A model generated the notes under the pieces. The model worked only from the letters and a program-made list of their open reading frames with translations. It was not told the origin of the DNA and searched no databases. From NCBI GenBank assembly GCA_963580455.1, contig OY756957.1:22671001-22735000 (forward strand): a stretch of 64,000 nt of DNA. Reading direction: 5' to 3'. The position numbers and the translations under genes are program-made. Below are positions 26,101-36,353 of the stretch, in pieces (position 1 is the stretch's first letter; the number at the start of each line of letters is the position of its first letter). The DNA comes from Euonymus europaeus (taxonomy: Eukaryota > Streptophyta > Magnoliopsida > Celastrales > Celastraceae).

Positions 26101-29100
26101 GAAAAGTTAGAAATCATGATAAAGCTTGCTTCAGACAGAAATATTGATCAAGTGTGTATACATTTCCCTCAATTTCTGTTCTTAATCTGGTTTTTATTTT
26201 ATTTTATGATGTCACCTTTTGTACTGAGATTATTTAGGTTGTAATTCTCTGTCATGAGAAATTCTGCAGGTCCTTTTGGAGTTCAAAGAGTATGCTACGG
26301 AAGTAGATGTGGATTTTGTCAGAAAGGCTGTGCGTGCAATTGGCCGCTGTGCCATCAAGTTAGAGAGAGCAGCTGAGCGCTGTATCAGTGTCCTGCTTGA
26401 GCTCATCAAGATTAAAGTAAATTATGTGGTCCAAGAGGCTATTATAGTTATCAAAGATATCTTCAGAAGATATCCTAACACGTAAGTTACATTATTCTGT
26501 TCTTGATGACTTGTTAAGATGAGGATGGTGGATATTCCTGCCGGTGTTAATTTTGATTCATCTTTGTACAGTTACGAATCAATCATTGCAACACTATGCG
26601 AGAGCTTAGACACTTTAGATGAACCAGAAGCTAAGGTATTTTGTTCGTGTTCTGTTCAGAATTTTATGTGAGGTTCAAGGATTTTTTTTTCTTTGATTCT
26701 TCAACTCACATTTTCTGTATCGCTGTCCTGTTCTCTCTCCCTTTCTTTTAAGGCATCAATGATCTGGATAATTGGTGAGTATGCGGAAAGAATTGATAAT
26801 GCTGATGAGCTCCTTGAGAGCTTCTTAGAGAGTTTTCCTGAAGAGCCTGCACAAGTACAGTTGCAATTGCTGACTGCGACTGTCAAGCTTTTCCTTAAGA
26901 AGCCAACTGAAGGTCCACAACAGATGATTCAGGTTTTGTTTTAGCATTCAAACACATGTATATGAAAAGAAAAATAGCTTCGGTGCTCATTATTTTTAAG
27001 TGTTGACATATTTCTGCTGCTCTTTTCCTTTTTATTTATGACCTCTCAAGTTAAATTTCAAGCATGTGAAACATCTGAAATTGGCTAATAGGTTTGAAGT
27101 TGTACCGGGCTTGTTCGCATATTGGGAAATTAATAGTGTTCTCTCAAATGATTGTTGAATATGATTTCAAAACTAATGCCAAAATGGCCTTTATGACTTA
27201 TAAATTTCTTTTTTTGTGTCTGCTTCTGTGAGGAAGTAAATCTTTATGACTACCAGCATGGATGACAAACAAGGGTACCGACCTACCATTATCGTTTGGA
27301 TGTGTTACTGCAGTATAACTTCACTTTATCATTAAGATGCTATCTGTAATTTGTTGTGCTAATGATTATTGTTGTTTCTTTTGCAGAGTAATACCACTAT
27401 TAGAATTTGATTGGAACTTGCCAGACTTGTGTTTTCTGCCTTTTGTGAACAAATGCATTTGAAGTTCATTCTCATTGTCCATTTAAATATTTACAGGTTG
27501 TTTTGAATAATGCCACTGTGGAAACGGACAATCCTGATCTACGGGATCGTGCATATATTTATTGGCGTCTTCTATCAACAGATCCTGAGGTATGGGCGTA
27601 TGGCTTTGCCATAAACAGTTGTGATCGTGAATAATGTCCTCATCTTTGTTCATCTGGTTCTGCAGACATGAAATCTTATTTGACTCCCATTTGTGTGCCT
27701 GTTGTAGTGTCTATAGATCTAATTAACCAAGTTACAACCATTTCCAGGGAAATTAGTCTGTTTGCAATCCAAAGATTCCATTAAAAACTTGGGTTCTACA
27801 GATCTTGTGTTGCTTCACTTATCAAGTCTAGTTGGCATTTCTTGATATGACACCGTTTGCCCCATCTAATGGACCTACTTTTGATCTTTTAGGCAGCCAA
27901 GGATGTTGTGTTAGCTGAGAAGCCTGTAATTAGTGATGACTCAAACCAGCTTGATCCGTCTCTTCTTGATGAGCTTCTTGCCAATATTGCTACATTGTCC
28001 TCGGTTTATCACAAGCCTCCAGATGCATTTGTAACCCGTGTCAAGACTACAGCCCCAAAAACAGATGATGATGACTATCCTGGCAGTGAAGCCGGGTATT
28101 CGGACACATCTGCTCAGCCAGCTGATGGTGGTGCATCACCACCTACTACTTCAAGTAGTGTTCCATATGCTGCAGCAAGGCAGCCACCAGCCCCTGCACC
28201 AACTTCGCCTGCACCTGCTGCATCCGTGCCAGATTTACTTGGTGATCTGATAGGCCTGGATAATAGTGCTATGGTCCCTGTTGACGAGCCTGCTGCGCCT
28301 TCCGGGTAAGTCCAATGGTATTCCCAAAATGGTGTATATTGGATTATCTGATAGATGACCAAAAATTGCTAACAACTTGCATAACAACCACATTTGTTGG
28401 AAAATTACCATGGTTGCAGACCTACTCTGCCCGTAGTACTTCCAGCAGCAACTGGTCAGGGTTTACAAATTAGTGCACAGTTGACACGACGAGATGGTCA
28501 AATTTTTTACAGCATGTTGTTTGAGAACAATTCACAGGTTGCCCTTGATGGGTTTATGATTCAGTTCAACAAGAACTCTTTCGGTCTTGCTGCTGCTGGA
28601 CCTCTGCAGGTAAGCTTAAATTGCTTACCTTTTCAATCAGCTCCTTTGCTTACATGAGTACTGAATTTATGCCTAAGTAGTGAATTTGTGTCTAATTGTT
28701 TTTTAGGTTCCACCACTGCAACCTGGGACATCGACAAGAACTCTGCTCCCTATGGTATCATTTCAAAATATGTCTACTGGTCCTGCAAGCTCGCTTTTGC
28801 AAGTTGCTGTAAAAAATAGTCAACAGCCAGTCTGGTACTTCAATGATAAAATCTCCTTGCATATTTTCTTCGCTGAGGACGGAAGGATGGAGCGTGGAAA
28901 CTTTCTTGAGGTAGAATTAACAAGTTAAAAAAGTTGAAATGAACACTGGTTATTGAACTCTCTCCTTGCATATTTTATTTGCCGCCTGCCTCTTATTCCA
29001 CCCTTCATTGTGCATATGCTAAAGTTGCCATTTTTTGTTTGACTGACCCATTGAGAATGGTGTTAACCTAATTGTCTCTACAATAAGTGTAGCTGCTTTA

Positions 29101-29942
29101 TGCATATTGCAGTTGCTCTTTTGTCATTTAAAACTAGAATTGATAAAACAGTTTGCCCTTTCTTGAGTCATGTCCTTTCTTAAGCTGGCTGCTAGCTCAT
29201 AATTATTCAGATGGAGTTGTTTTCCAAAATAAATGTCTATTTAATATTCAGTCATGGGTGTTATTGTAATTTTCTTTTTTCTATGGTGATAGCTGTTGCT
29301 AAGGAGATCTTGACCATACTTTTTAGTAGTTTCTTGGCTGGTTGTCTTTGTAGCTTAAGGTTTAGGTGTGTGACTCTACTGTGGGAGATCACCTTATTGT
29401 GGCTAGTTGTTTTGACTTTCTTACTTTCATTTCATTATTAATAAATCCTAATCAGTTTTATCAAAAAAAAAAGTTTTGGGGAGAAAATTGTTTTAGGACT
29501 TGAGGTTGGGTTATTATCAGCAAAAAGTAATTCACAAATTGATGTGTCATGCAAGCTGTGGTTCATTTACAGGATATGCATTTTTCATTCGTCATTTTTT
29601 GATATTTAGAACCTCATTGTTTGTTTATAATCTTCATTGCAGACATGGAGGTCTCTTCCTGATTCAAATGAAATAGCAAAAGATTTCCCAGGCATTGTGG
29701 TGAATGGTGTGGAAGCTACGTTGGACCGGTTGGCTGCATCAAATATGTTCTTCATTGCAAAGCGCAAGCATGCAAACCAGGACGTGTTCTACTTTTCTGC
29801 TAAAATGCCCCGTGGAATACCTTTCTTGATTGAACTCACCACTGTCGTTGGGACCCCAGGGCTGAAGTGTGCAATCAAGACTCCAGACCCTGCTATGGCA
29901 CCTCTTTTCTTTGAAGCCTTGGAGACTCTCCTCAAGGCTTGA
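14196..29942 (+). CDS. BETAC-AD: Beta-adaptin large subunit of clathrin adaptor complex (AP-1/AP-2)
   Basis: Plant beta-adaptin, shared by AP-1 and AP-2, links clathrin to cargo at the trans-Golgi network and plasma membrane. Exons: 14196-14282, 15597-15794, 16331-16444, 16632-16882, 25511-25646, 25767-25946, 26059-26151, 26270-26481, 26572-26635, 26753-26932, 27497-27589, 27893-28305, 28420-28609, 28707-28910, 29643-29942. All borders are GT..AG, phases match, and the total of 2715 nt gives 904 aa, close to the usual size. The N-terminal HEAT-like trunk (about 1-590) opens [21 protein letters not shown] Pro/Ala/Ser-rich hinge (about 590-675) contains [11 protein letters not shown]. The ear (about 675-904) has the beta-sandwich ([20 protein letters not shown]) and the C-terminal appendage. 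Intron 4 is 8.6 kb because of an antisense retrotransposon. The symbol is by resemblance; it could equally match the B paralog. A poly(A) hexamer lies at 30263. Confidence 0.96.
17742..18890 (-). repeat. 3' LTR of the intronic retrotransposon
   Basis: About 1.15 kb. It matches 23627-24950, with shared blocks such as 'agtgtagggtatcgg', 'ttttcctacgaaattcaat' and 'acctcataatctaataatgt'. On the minus strand it starts TGATTATAGC. Several indels separate the two LTRs, so the insertion is not recent. Confidence 0.85.
18891..18903 (-). other. Polypurine tract of the intronic retrotransposon
   Basis: Minus-strand AAGTTCGGGGGTG lies directly against the 3' LTR start. It resembles the AAGTTTGGGGGTG tract common in Athila/Tat-type elements. 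It would prime plus-strand DNA synthesis. Confidence 0.75.
18904..20690. other. Non-coding 3' interior of the intronic retrotransposon
   Basis: No domain is visible. The stretch has poly-T runs (19868-19877, 19900-19914) and many short frames. It corresponds to the long untranslated region that Athila-like elements carry between the last ORF and the 3' LTR. Confidence 0.5.
20691..21670 (-). pseudogene. Retrotransposon 3' ORF remnant (Transposase_32-like)
   Basis: On the minus strand, 21670 to about 21390 reads [20 protein letters not shown] and [15 protein letters not shown], typical of the 'putative plant transposon protein' domain linked to Athila-like elements. It continues in another frame at 21402-21124 ([20 protein letters not shown]), then into a Gln- and Pro-rich tail (about 21000-20750; its complement reads as Ala-rich). 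Frameshifts and stops separate the pieces. Function in the element is unknown. Confidence 0.65.
21950..22350 (+). pseudogene. Inverted second copy of the Transposase_32-like remnant
   Basis: The plus strand at 22081-22362 encodes [20 protein letters not shown] and related sequence, closely matching the minus-strand copy at 21124-21402. The similarity extends upstream to about 21965. The two copies form an inverted repeat with arms of about 350 bp and a spacer of about 0.5 kb. Confidence 0.8.
22367..23123 (-). pseudogene. Ty3/gypsy integrase remnant
   Basis: Minus-strand pieces in order: a zinc-binding region ending in [19 protein letters not shown] (about 23062-22880), the catalytic core ([15 protein letters not shown] and [12 protein letters not shown]), and the region with the third acidic residue ([20 protein letters not shown]). 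The reading frame shifts at least twice. It would have inserted cDNA into host DNA but is clearly dead. Confidence 0.85.
23607..23621 (-). other. Degenerate tRNA-Asp primer-binding site
   Basis: Minus-strand TGGCGTTGCCGAGGA lies 5 nt from the 5' LTR. It resembles TGGCGCCGTTGCCGGGGA, the complement of the plant tRNA-Asp 3' end, with a short deletion and a G-to-A change. Confidence 0.65.
23627..25376 (-). repeat. 5' LTR of the intronic retrotransposon, with internal partial duplication
   Basis: Positions 23627 to about 24950 match the 3' LTR. A further 0.43 kb (about 24947-25376) repeats the 5'-side part of the same LTR in diverged form (shared 'agatatccaaacaat', 'ggttttaccc', 'cattggttac' and a 'tataatca' end). 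Only the far end at 25376 gives a good target duplication. Confidence 0.6.
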
Positions 29943-30451
29943 TCCCTTTGTCCAATCCTTTTTCTTATCCCTTTTTTTGATTTTTTTTGAAAATGGTTGT
30001 AAAATCTTTCTTGGCTACTGAGGTTTTGGTCCATAACATCTTCCTCCATCCCTTTATCCAATCCTTTTATGTGGACTGAGAAGTGAATCAATGTAATGTC
30101 TGGGAAGAGCTTTTGTGTAGGAAAACAGTCAGACGTGTGGCAATCTCGTTTATCTTCATAGTACTTGAACTTTCAAATGAAACCTATTTGTGGAATTAAT
30201 GGAAATTGTCTCTGGACACGAGTCCCAGACGGCAACGATGGCAATATCTCTGTCCACCCCCAAATAAAATTTAATTGTATCATAGTAAATTCAATGACAG
30301 CTGATTGCCTGATTTTGGTTTTGGTTGAACTGTATTCGCAGTCAAAACAGCTCGACAGTTGTATCAGATTTTGGGAACCAATTTGCTAGCTAGCTGGTGA
30401 TTATTGATCCGACGGGGATCCTTAGTTTCAAGTGTCGGTAGCCGATCAAAG
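29943..30451 (+). other. Adaptin 3' UTR and spacer
   Basis: A T-rich 3' UTR follows the TGA. An AATAAA hexamer at 30263-30268 is a reasonable poly(A) signal. No other gene is visible before the copia-like LTR. Confidence 0.55.
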
Positions 30452-31120
30452 TGTTGATATTGATAAAAAAAATGGAATGAAGTTTTTTGGTCCAAGAGGT
30501 CGGTAAACACATTTGTTCTAAGTCAAAAGTGTTTGTCTATTAAATGATTATGTATTTGTATAAGACTTTGTGCCAAAGAGTATTTAATACAAAGACACAA
30601 TGAAGGGTTATTGCCTGAATATCAATACAAGAAACAAAAGATACACATATATAAGTATATGTGTATGTATAGGTGGGTGGGAGTGTGGTGTATTAAGTGG
30701 CATGGGCGGCTAGTAATGTGGTAGAGTTTTTTGGCAAATTGGTTTTTGTCCTTAATATGCATGTATGACACGAATGTCATTTCGGCTAGTAAAATTCATA
30801 AGAAAAGGAGAGAACTTGCGTAGAGTTGGCAGAGAAAGGAGTATAGAACGAAACAAGAAAAAGAGAGCAAGCTTGAGAGAAAGAAAGTTTATTGTATTCG
30901 TGTTCTGGGTGAGAGGAAAAATATTGAGAGTGTGGTTCTAATAGTTTTTCATATAATGAATTTTCTCTGGTTATCTTTGATAACAACTATGGTTTTTCTC
31001 TATTTTTGAAAATTTTCACATAGACTATTGTGTTGTGATTATGGTGTTATTCTTCATTTCTATTTATCGTTTATGTTTTGACATTTCTGCAAATGAGGAT
31101 CTTGGTATGTTTCCCAACAA
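30452..31120 (+). repeat. Probable 5' LTR of a Ty1/copia element
   Basis: The 669-bp segment begins TGTTG and ends CAACA, is followed two bases later by a Met-tRNA primer-binding site, and contains TATA-like sequence (near 30650). No second copy of this LTR was found in the window, so the element is truncated. Confidence 0.55.
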
Positions 31121-31121
31121 G

Positions 31122-31133
31122 TGGTATCAGAGG
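31122..31133 (+). other. Met-tRNA primer-binding site of the copia element
   Basis: TGGTATCAGAGG matches the initiator-Met-tRNA primer site TGGTATCAGAGC of plant copia elements at 11 of 12 bases. Confidence 0.8.
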
Positions 31134-31162
31134 TGACATGTTCCAGGTTCTCTAAAGCATAA

Positions 31163-31960
31163 ATGACTAGCGTTAAATATGGTATCGAAAAATTTGATTG
31201 GAGAATCAACTATGGTTTGTGGCAAATTCAAGTAAAAAATATGTTAATTCAATTCGGGTTAGACAAGACATTGAAAGGGAAACCGGTCATTGTTTCTAGT
31301 AGTAATTCTAAAACTGTCGTGATCGATGAAGGTTGGGAAGATCTTGATCCGAAAGCTACAATTGCAATTCGGCTATGTTTTGCCAAAATATTCATGCAAA
31401 TGTGCATGTATTATCTACCACTAAAGAACTTTGGGAAAAGCTTGAAGAGTTATATCAGTCAAAAGGCATTTCAAGTTGTGTGTACCTGAAGGACCAATTT
31501 CATACATTGAGTATGAGTGAGGGTACCAAAATTTCAGATCATTTGAGTGTTCTCAATGGGATCTGTCTCTGAACTTGAGTATATTGGAGTTAAGATGGAT
31601 GATGAAGATAGAGTTTTAAGGCTTATCTAGTTTCTTCCATATTTTTGTGAGCACATGAAGCCTATACTGATTCATGGGAACAAAAAAAAATCAGAAGTTA
31701 CTAGCAAGCTTTTCTTTGAAGAGAAAAGTCTGGGTGGTGGAAATAATGTTCCACCTGAAAACTCGACAATAGTAGCTGAAACCTGGAAGAAGAAGAATTC
31801 CATGAAAGAAGAAGGTGGTGTGCTAGGGGTGTGGGCAATCTGGACTTGTCAAAAGAAATTGTCCAGAAGGTGGAGCTGGTTCGGCTAGTAGCTCTTGTGA
31901 CGCTAATAGTGTCTCTCGTTGGGGAGACGATGTTGATGTTGTTTGAAGGCATGTGAATCC
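31163..31960 (+). pseudogene. Ty1/copia gag remnant
   Basis: It opens MTSVKYGIEKFDWRINYGLW, a typical plant copia gag start, and continues in another frame with STTKELWEKLEELYQSKGIS and KISDHLSVLNGI. A third piece has HMKPILIHGNKKKSEVTSKL and a damaged zinc-knuckle area near 31830-31870. At least three frame changes or stops break it. No copia protease, integrase or RT follows, so the element ends abruptly near 32050. Confidence 0.85.
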
Positions 31961-32089
31961 TCATGGCATGCCTTTAGTTACCATGAAAGAGAATGTGTTA
32001 CTACTAGTGGGTCCACAGTTTACACTCGGGCATTAGTTTGACATTGATGCAACGTGTGTGGTTGATAAAAATATGTTGATGGCTGACGA

Positions 32090-33519
32090 ACTCTCACGAA
32101 AGCCAAACGTGGGGTTGCACCATAAGTCTTGTAGATTTGATCTCTAAATCTCTCTGTTCTTCTCTTGTAATATTAAACTGCAATATCAATAAGTATTGTG
32201 GATTTGATCTACAATTTGTTGAGTTATTCCTTGTTCTCATTCTTAGTTTCATAGATTGATTCATTGCATTTGATCTCAGAGATTTCATTCTCGATTTTTA
32301 TGAAAATGTTGGTGACAAATTCTCAATTGGAACCCCAACTTACTGTTTACCAATCCTAGCAGGATGAGTTCAACGATTGGATTGAGGGTAATATGGTGCG
32401 ACGTGAAGATTCACAGATGATGATGAATGAATTGATTGTAAAAAAATCAGTTAGAAGCATCCAAAGAACCAATGCAAATATCAAAAGTGGGGGTATGTCT
32501 AATTCACGTCCTGGTGTGGTTGATAGTGACAAATTAGAAGTAGATTTTTAACACAAGGGTTTGAGGTTGGATTTTTCACGTTTTTCTGGTGCAAATCTCA
32601 ATTCTTGGATATAGCGTGCTCATCAGTATTTCTCTTATCACCATGTGCTTGTGTATAATACGGTTATGATTGCATCCTATTATAAGGAAGAAAAGGCTTT
32701 AATTTGGTTCCAAAAAACACATAAATCTAGTATGATTAATTCTTTTGATGACTTGGTTTCTGCTATGAAAACTAGATTTCATTATGTTAATATGAATGTC
32801 CATTAGTGGATCTAATGAGATTAATACAAGAAAAATTAGTGGCTGATTATCCAGAAAAGTTTGATGACATCGTAGTTAAAATTCATGACTTATCCGAATC
32901 TAATAAAATGAAATGCTATATGGGAGGCCTTAAGGACAAAATTCGTTTGCGTGTCTAGATGATGAAGCCTGTTACTTTGTTGGAAGTTTATGCTTTGGTA
33001 GGAATGCATGAAAAATCCTTATTAGTTACTTGAAAAGCATTAAAATTAGTTGGTTATGATGTTAGAAGTATTAACATTGTGAGGTTTAGTATTTCTTCTG
33101 TCATAAATCATGGGCCATCTGTGACCTCAGCTGCTTCTAGTGGGATAGTTCCTATTCCACAGGAAGATTTTCCAAAATCTTTGCAAGTGCAGAAACTTAC
33201 TCCTCAAAAGATAAGGGAGAAGAAGACAATGATTGTGTTTATTTGGTAGTGCAAAATGGGCGCTAGCCCATAAGTGCTCTACTCCTAAACTATTGCAAAT
33301 AGAAATGGAAGACGTATATGGTGATAATGATGGCATAAGGCCTTATGTGGTGTTTGAAACACAAATAGGGATGGATAGGTCCACTAAGGTAGTGTTGATA
33401 GAAGTAATTAAAGAGTGTGTCCGAGGAGGAAAATTTACAGCCTACTATTTCTTTACATGCCATATCTGGTGTAAATGGGCCTAAGATAATGAGAGTGCAT
33501 GGTAGTGTTGGTAGATTTC
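32090..33519 (+). pseudogene. Ty3/gypsy gag-protease remnant
   Basis: After a leader-like stretch, the frame from about 32560 reads LDFSRFSGANLNSWI, then ALIWFQKTHKS and YPEKFDDIVVKIHDLSE, the retrotransposon capsid region. Stops interrupt it repeatedly. At 33245-33350 there is ALAHKCSTPKLLQIEMEDVY, the post-zinc-knuckle linker, and near 33440-33510 the start of a protease region. It resembles the chromovirus at 46.5 kb in this linker (both HKCS.PKL). It stops at the LTR-like sequence starting at 33520. Confidence 0.75.
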
Positions 33520-33809
33520 TGACGTAGATCGAATACGAACAACGGAAGGATTTGTAGAAGAATGTGTTCTTCCAGTAACAATGTAAGCGTTGATAGAATG
33601 CTTATTAATCAAACGTTAAAACTTGAAACAGCCCCTAAGGCATATATATAAGTGGCCAACTACTACTAGTGCAAGAATAAGGAATCCTACGTTAAAACTA
33701 ACTATATTAATGTAGCAAAAAACTCCTAACATCAAGCTACTCCTATTCGCAATGCAATTGCCTTATTTAATAAAAATAAATAGCAATTAAAAAAATAGCA
33801 ACTTCATCA
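33520..33809 (-). repeat. Possible 3' LTR of the neighbouring minus-strand gypsy element
   Basis: The 290-bp segment begins TG and ends CA on the plus strand, sits just downstream of the minus-strand pol fragment, and has a TATA-like string. No matching partner was seen, so this is a weak call. Confidence 0.3.
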
Positions 33810-35250
33810 TGCCAACATCCTCTTTCCTTGCTCCAGCATCCTATGGCCTTGCTTAGGCTTGGTACACTCCAAAACCGTGAAGTAGTCCAAGGCCATACAC
33901 TCCTCTTTAAGCAAACTATCACCATCATTAAATAACGACCCTACATCAGTTCCTCTGGGTTGAAAAGGACTAGACCTCGAATCGGAATCAATTTCAACAA
34001 GATAACATGGCACAAGATGTTTGACATTAAACACATTTGAGGTTTTATAATGGCTTGGACGGTGCATGTGATAAACATTGCCATTAATTTTCTATAACAT
34101 GTCACAAGGACAAACATTCTTGGCCTTCAACTTGTTGTATTCACCAGGGGAAAATCTCTCTCGAGTAAGAATCACCCAAACCTTATCACCAACATCAAAA
34201 GTGATAAAGCGCATTTTCTCATCAGCTTTGGCCTTGTATTTTGTATTATTGTCCACAATCTGGGCATGAACTTCAGCATGAAAATTACGTAGAGACTGAA
34301 TCATATCCACAGCCTTTCCATTTTGCTTGCCCACAATAGGAATTTCTGCCAAATCGAGCACTTCAGTTGGGGCCCGACCATAAACAATTTCTAAAGGACT
34401 CAAACCGGTTGTCCAATTTCTTGGTACAGTTGTAAGTAAATTTTGCTTGAGAAAGGGCATTATCCGATTATTTCGCCTTATCCCCAACCAAGCTTCGAAG
34501 CAAATTGCCCAAACTTTAACTTCAGTTTGACCATATGATTAAGGATGATTTGCACGACTAAAATTAAGCGAGGTACCCATCTTACTCGATAAGCCTCTTC
34601 AAAAATTACTTACAAATTTTGTAACACGATCTGAATATTAGATTTTTGTAATCCGTGGAGCTGGACCACTTCAATAAAATATAGGTGTGCAATACGGCTC
34701 GCATCCATAGTCTTTCTACAAGCAATAAAATGTGTCATATTCGAGAAATAATCAACGACAACAAAAATAGAATTCATACCTTATTGAGTTCTAGGAAGAC
34801 CAAAGATAAAATTCATACTTACAACATGCCATGGAGTTGTAGGCATAGGTAAAGGGTATACAAACCAGCATTAGTAGTAGCCCCCCTTCGAAGTCTCACA
34901 AATGACAACACCTCTCCACAAATTTCTTCAAATCATTATAAAGCTTTGGCCAATAATTTTTTTTTTGAAAATCAAGGCTAAAATTTTATCTCTACCAAAG
35001 TTCCCTTCATTATGCGATGCACCTACAATCTATAGATGCAAAGAGCAATTACTTGACCGTCGATACACATGCGCCAAGAACCATTGTTCTTTGGTGTTAG
35101 AAAGGCAAGGACAGTAGAAAGGCTCATGCTTTTCTGTATATAACCATGGTCTAACAACTTCATCACTTGCCTTCTCAATTCTTCATATTCTTTGGGGCTA
35201 AGCCGATAAGCTGGCTTGTTTAACCCTAAACCAGACACTCTCATATTCCA
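33810..35250 (-). pseudogene. Ty3/gypsy pol remnant: RT N-terminus fused to integrase
   Basis: Minus-strand order: RT N-terminus (35244-35040: YRLSPKEYEELRRQVMKLLD, then NNGSWRMCIDG), then directly the integrase zinc-binding part (about 35015-34900: GRDKILALI), the core (34790-34680: [20 protein letters not shown]) and the C-terminal region (34487-34092: TTGLSPLEIVYGRAPTEVLD and FDVGDKVWVILTRERF). Most of RT and all of RNase H are missing, so a deletion junction lies near 35035. Several stops and frameshifts are present. Confidence 0.85.
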
Positions 35251-35805
35251 GGGATTTAGTGATCAAAGTATAATTAGCATTGAAGTAGTGGAGACATTGC
35301 AAGAAAAATTGCACAAAGCCTCCATAGCAAATGCTAATCCTGGTAAGAATTAAAACCAATAAAGAAATTATGTCTTGTTGAACTAATTCGATGAAGGTGC
35401 TGAAAAGAAAAGGGAGCAATTCCTTAAAATCCCTGGAACTTATCCCAAAGGAACTCATAGTGGTCAAAGGAGCACAAGATTCCATCAAGGAAAAATCTTG
35501 AATCTCTTGACTGATGCTTTGAGGATCAATATTCATTCGATTGTTTGCTTCATCAAACATGATGAAAGATCAAATGATACGTTAATCATAACTAAAACAT
35601 ACTTAGGTTGGTGGATGGTTAAATATGAAGATCGATAACTACAGGAAGTTACAACAAAGGTCTCTAGCAAAAAGAAATCTAAAACTAACTTCTAAGAATA
35701 GTTGCAACTGGTATCAAATTTATGGATTGAGTGACACATGAGCAAATGTATTGTTAGTTTCCCCATGAAAATCTCATATTATTACAAAAGAAACATATTA
35801 AGAAA
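35251..35805. other. Spacer between gypsy and mobile-domain remnants
   Basis: A 120-codon minus-strand frame (35198-35560) overlaps the RT fragment. It has no domain I recognise and is probably the damaged protease-RT linker of the gypsy element. Nothing else is visible. Confidence 0.35.
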
Positions 35806-36318
35806 TTACATGTATTTATTCAATTTGTATTGGGTTTCTTTGATCGTATCAGAAAGCTCAAGAAAGGCATCTCTTAGGTTTTGAGGATTTGTTTCTTTGG
35901 TCTTTTGATCTTGAATCTGAGTAAGAGCACTCAAAATAGGTTGCAAGACTCTACCACCTCTTGTAGCACACTTTCTTGCTGCGTGAAGCTCCATCTCGGT
36001 GTTCTCTAGTTCCTCTTCAAGTTTCACCACATATGATCATGGGTTCGCCTCGAATGCCTCAAGTTCAAGCCTAAGATTTTGCAACATTGGATTAGCATAT
36101 GCTTCTATTTCAAGACGCCATGCTTACTGGTTAGAAGAAGCATAGGCGGAGTGAGTGGAAGAACTCATACTTGAATGTGTGTAATCCGTCGTGTCTCTGA
36201 GCTCAAACCATTTACTTAAACAGATGGAGAGAGAAAATACAAGGGACGTGTGCCTTTTGTGCAAATTATGAGGAGTCATCATTAATAATAGTTGAAATGT
36301 TAAACACGACTTCTTAAA

Positions 36319-36353
<35 letters not shown>

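Noticed and set aside
31163..35250. One large composite retrotransposon
   Set aside because: Copia gag (+), gypsy gag (+) and gypsy pol (-) differ in family and strand, so they are separate insertions.
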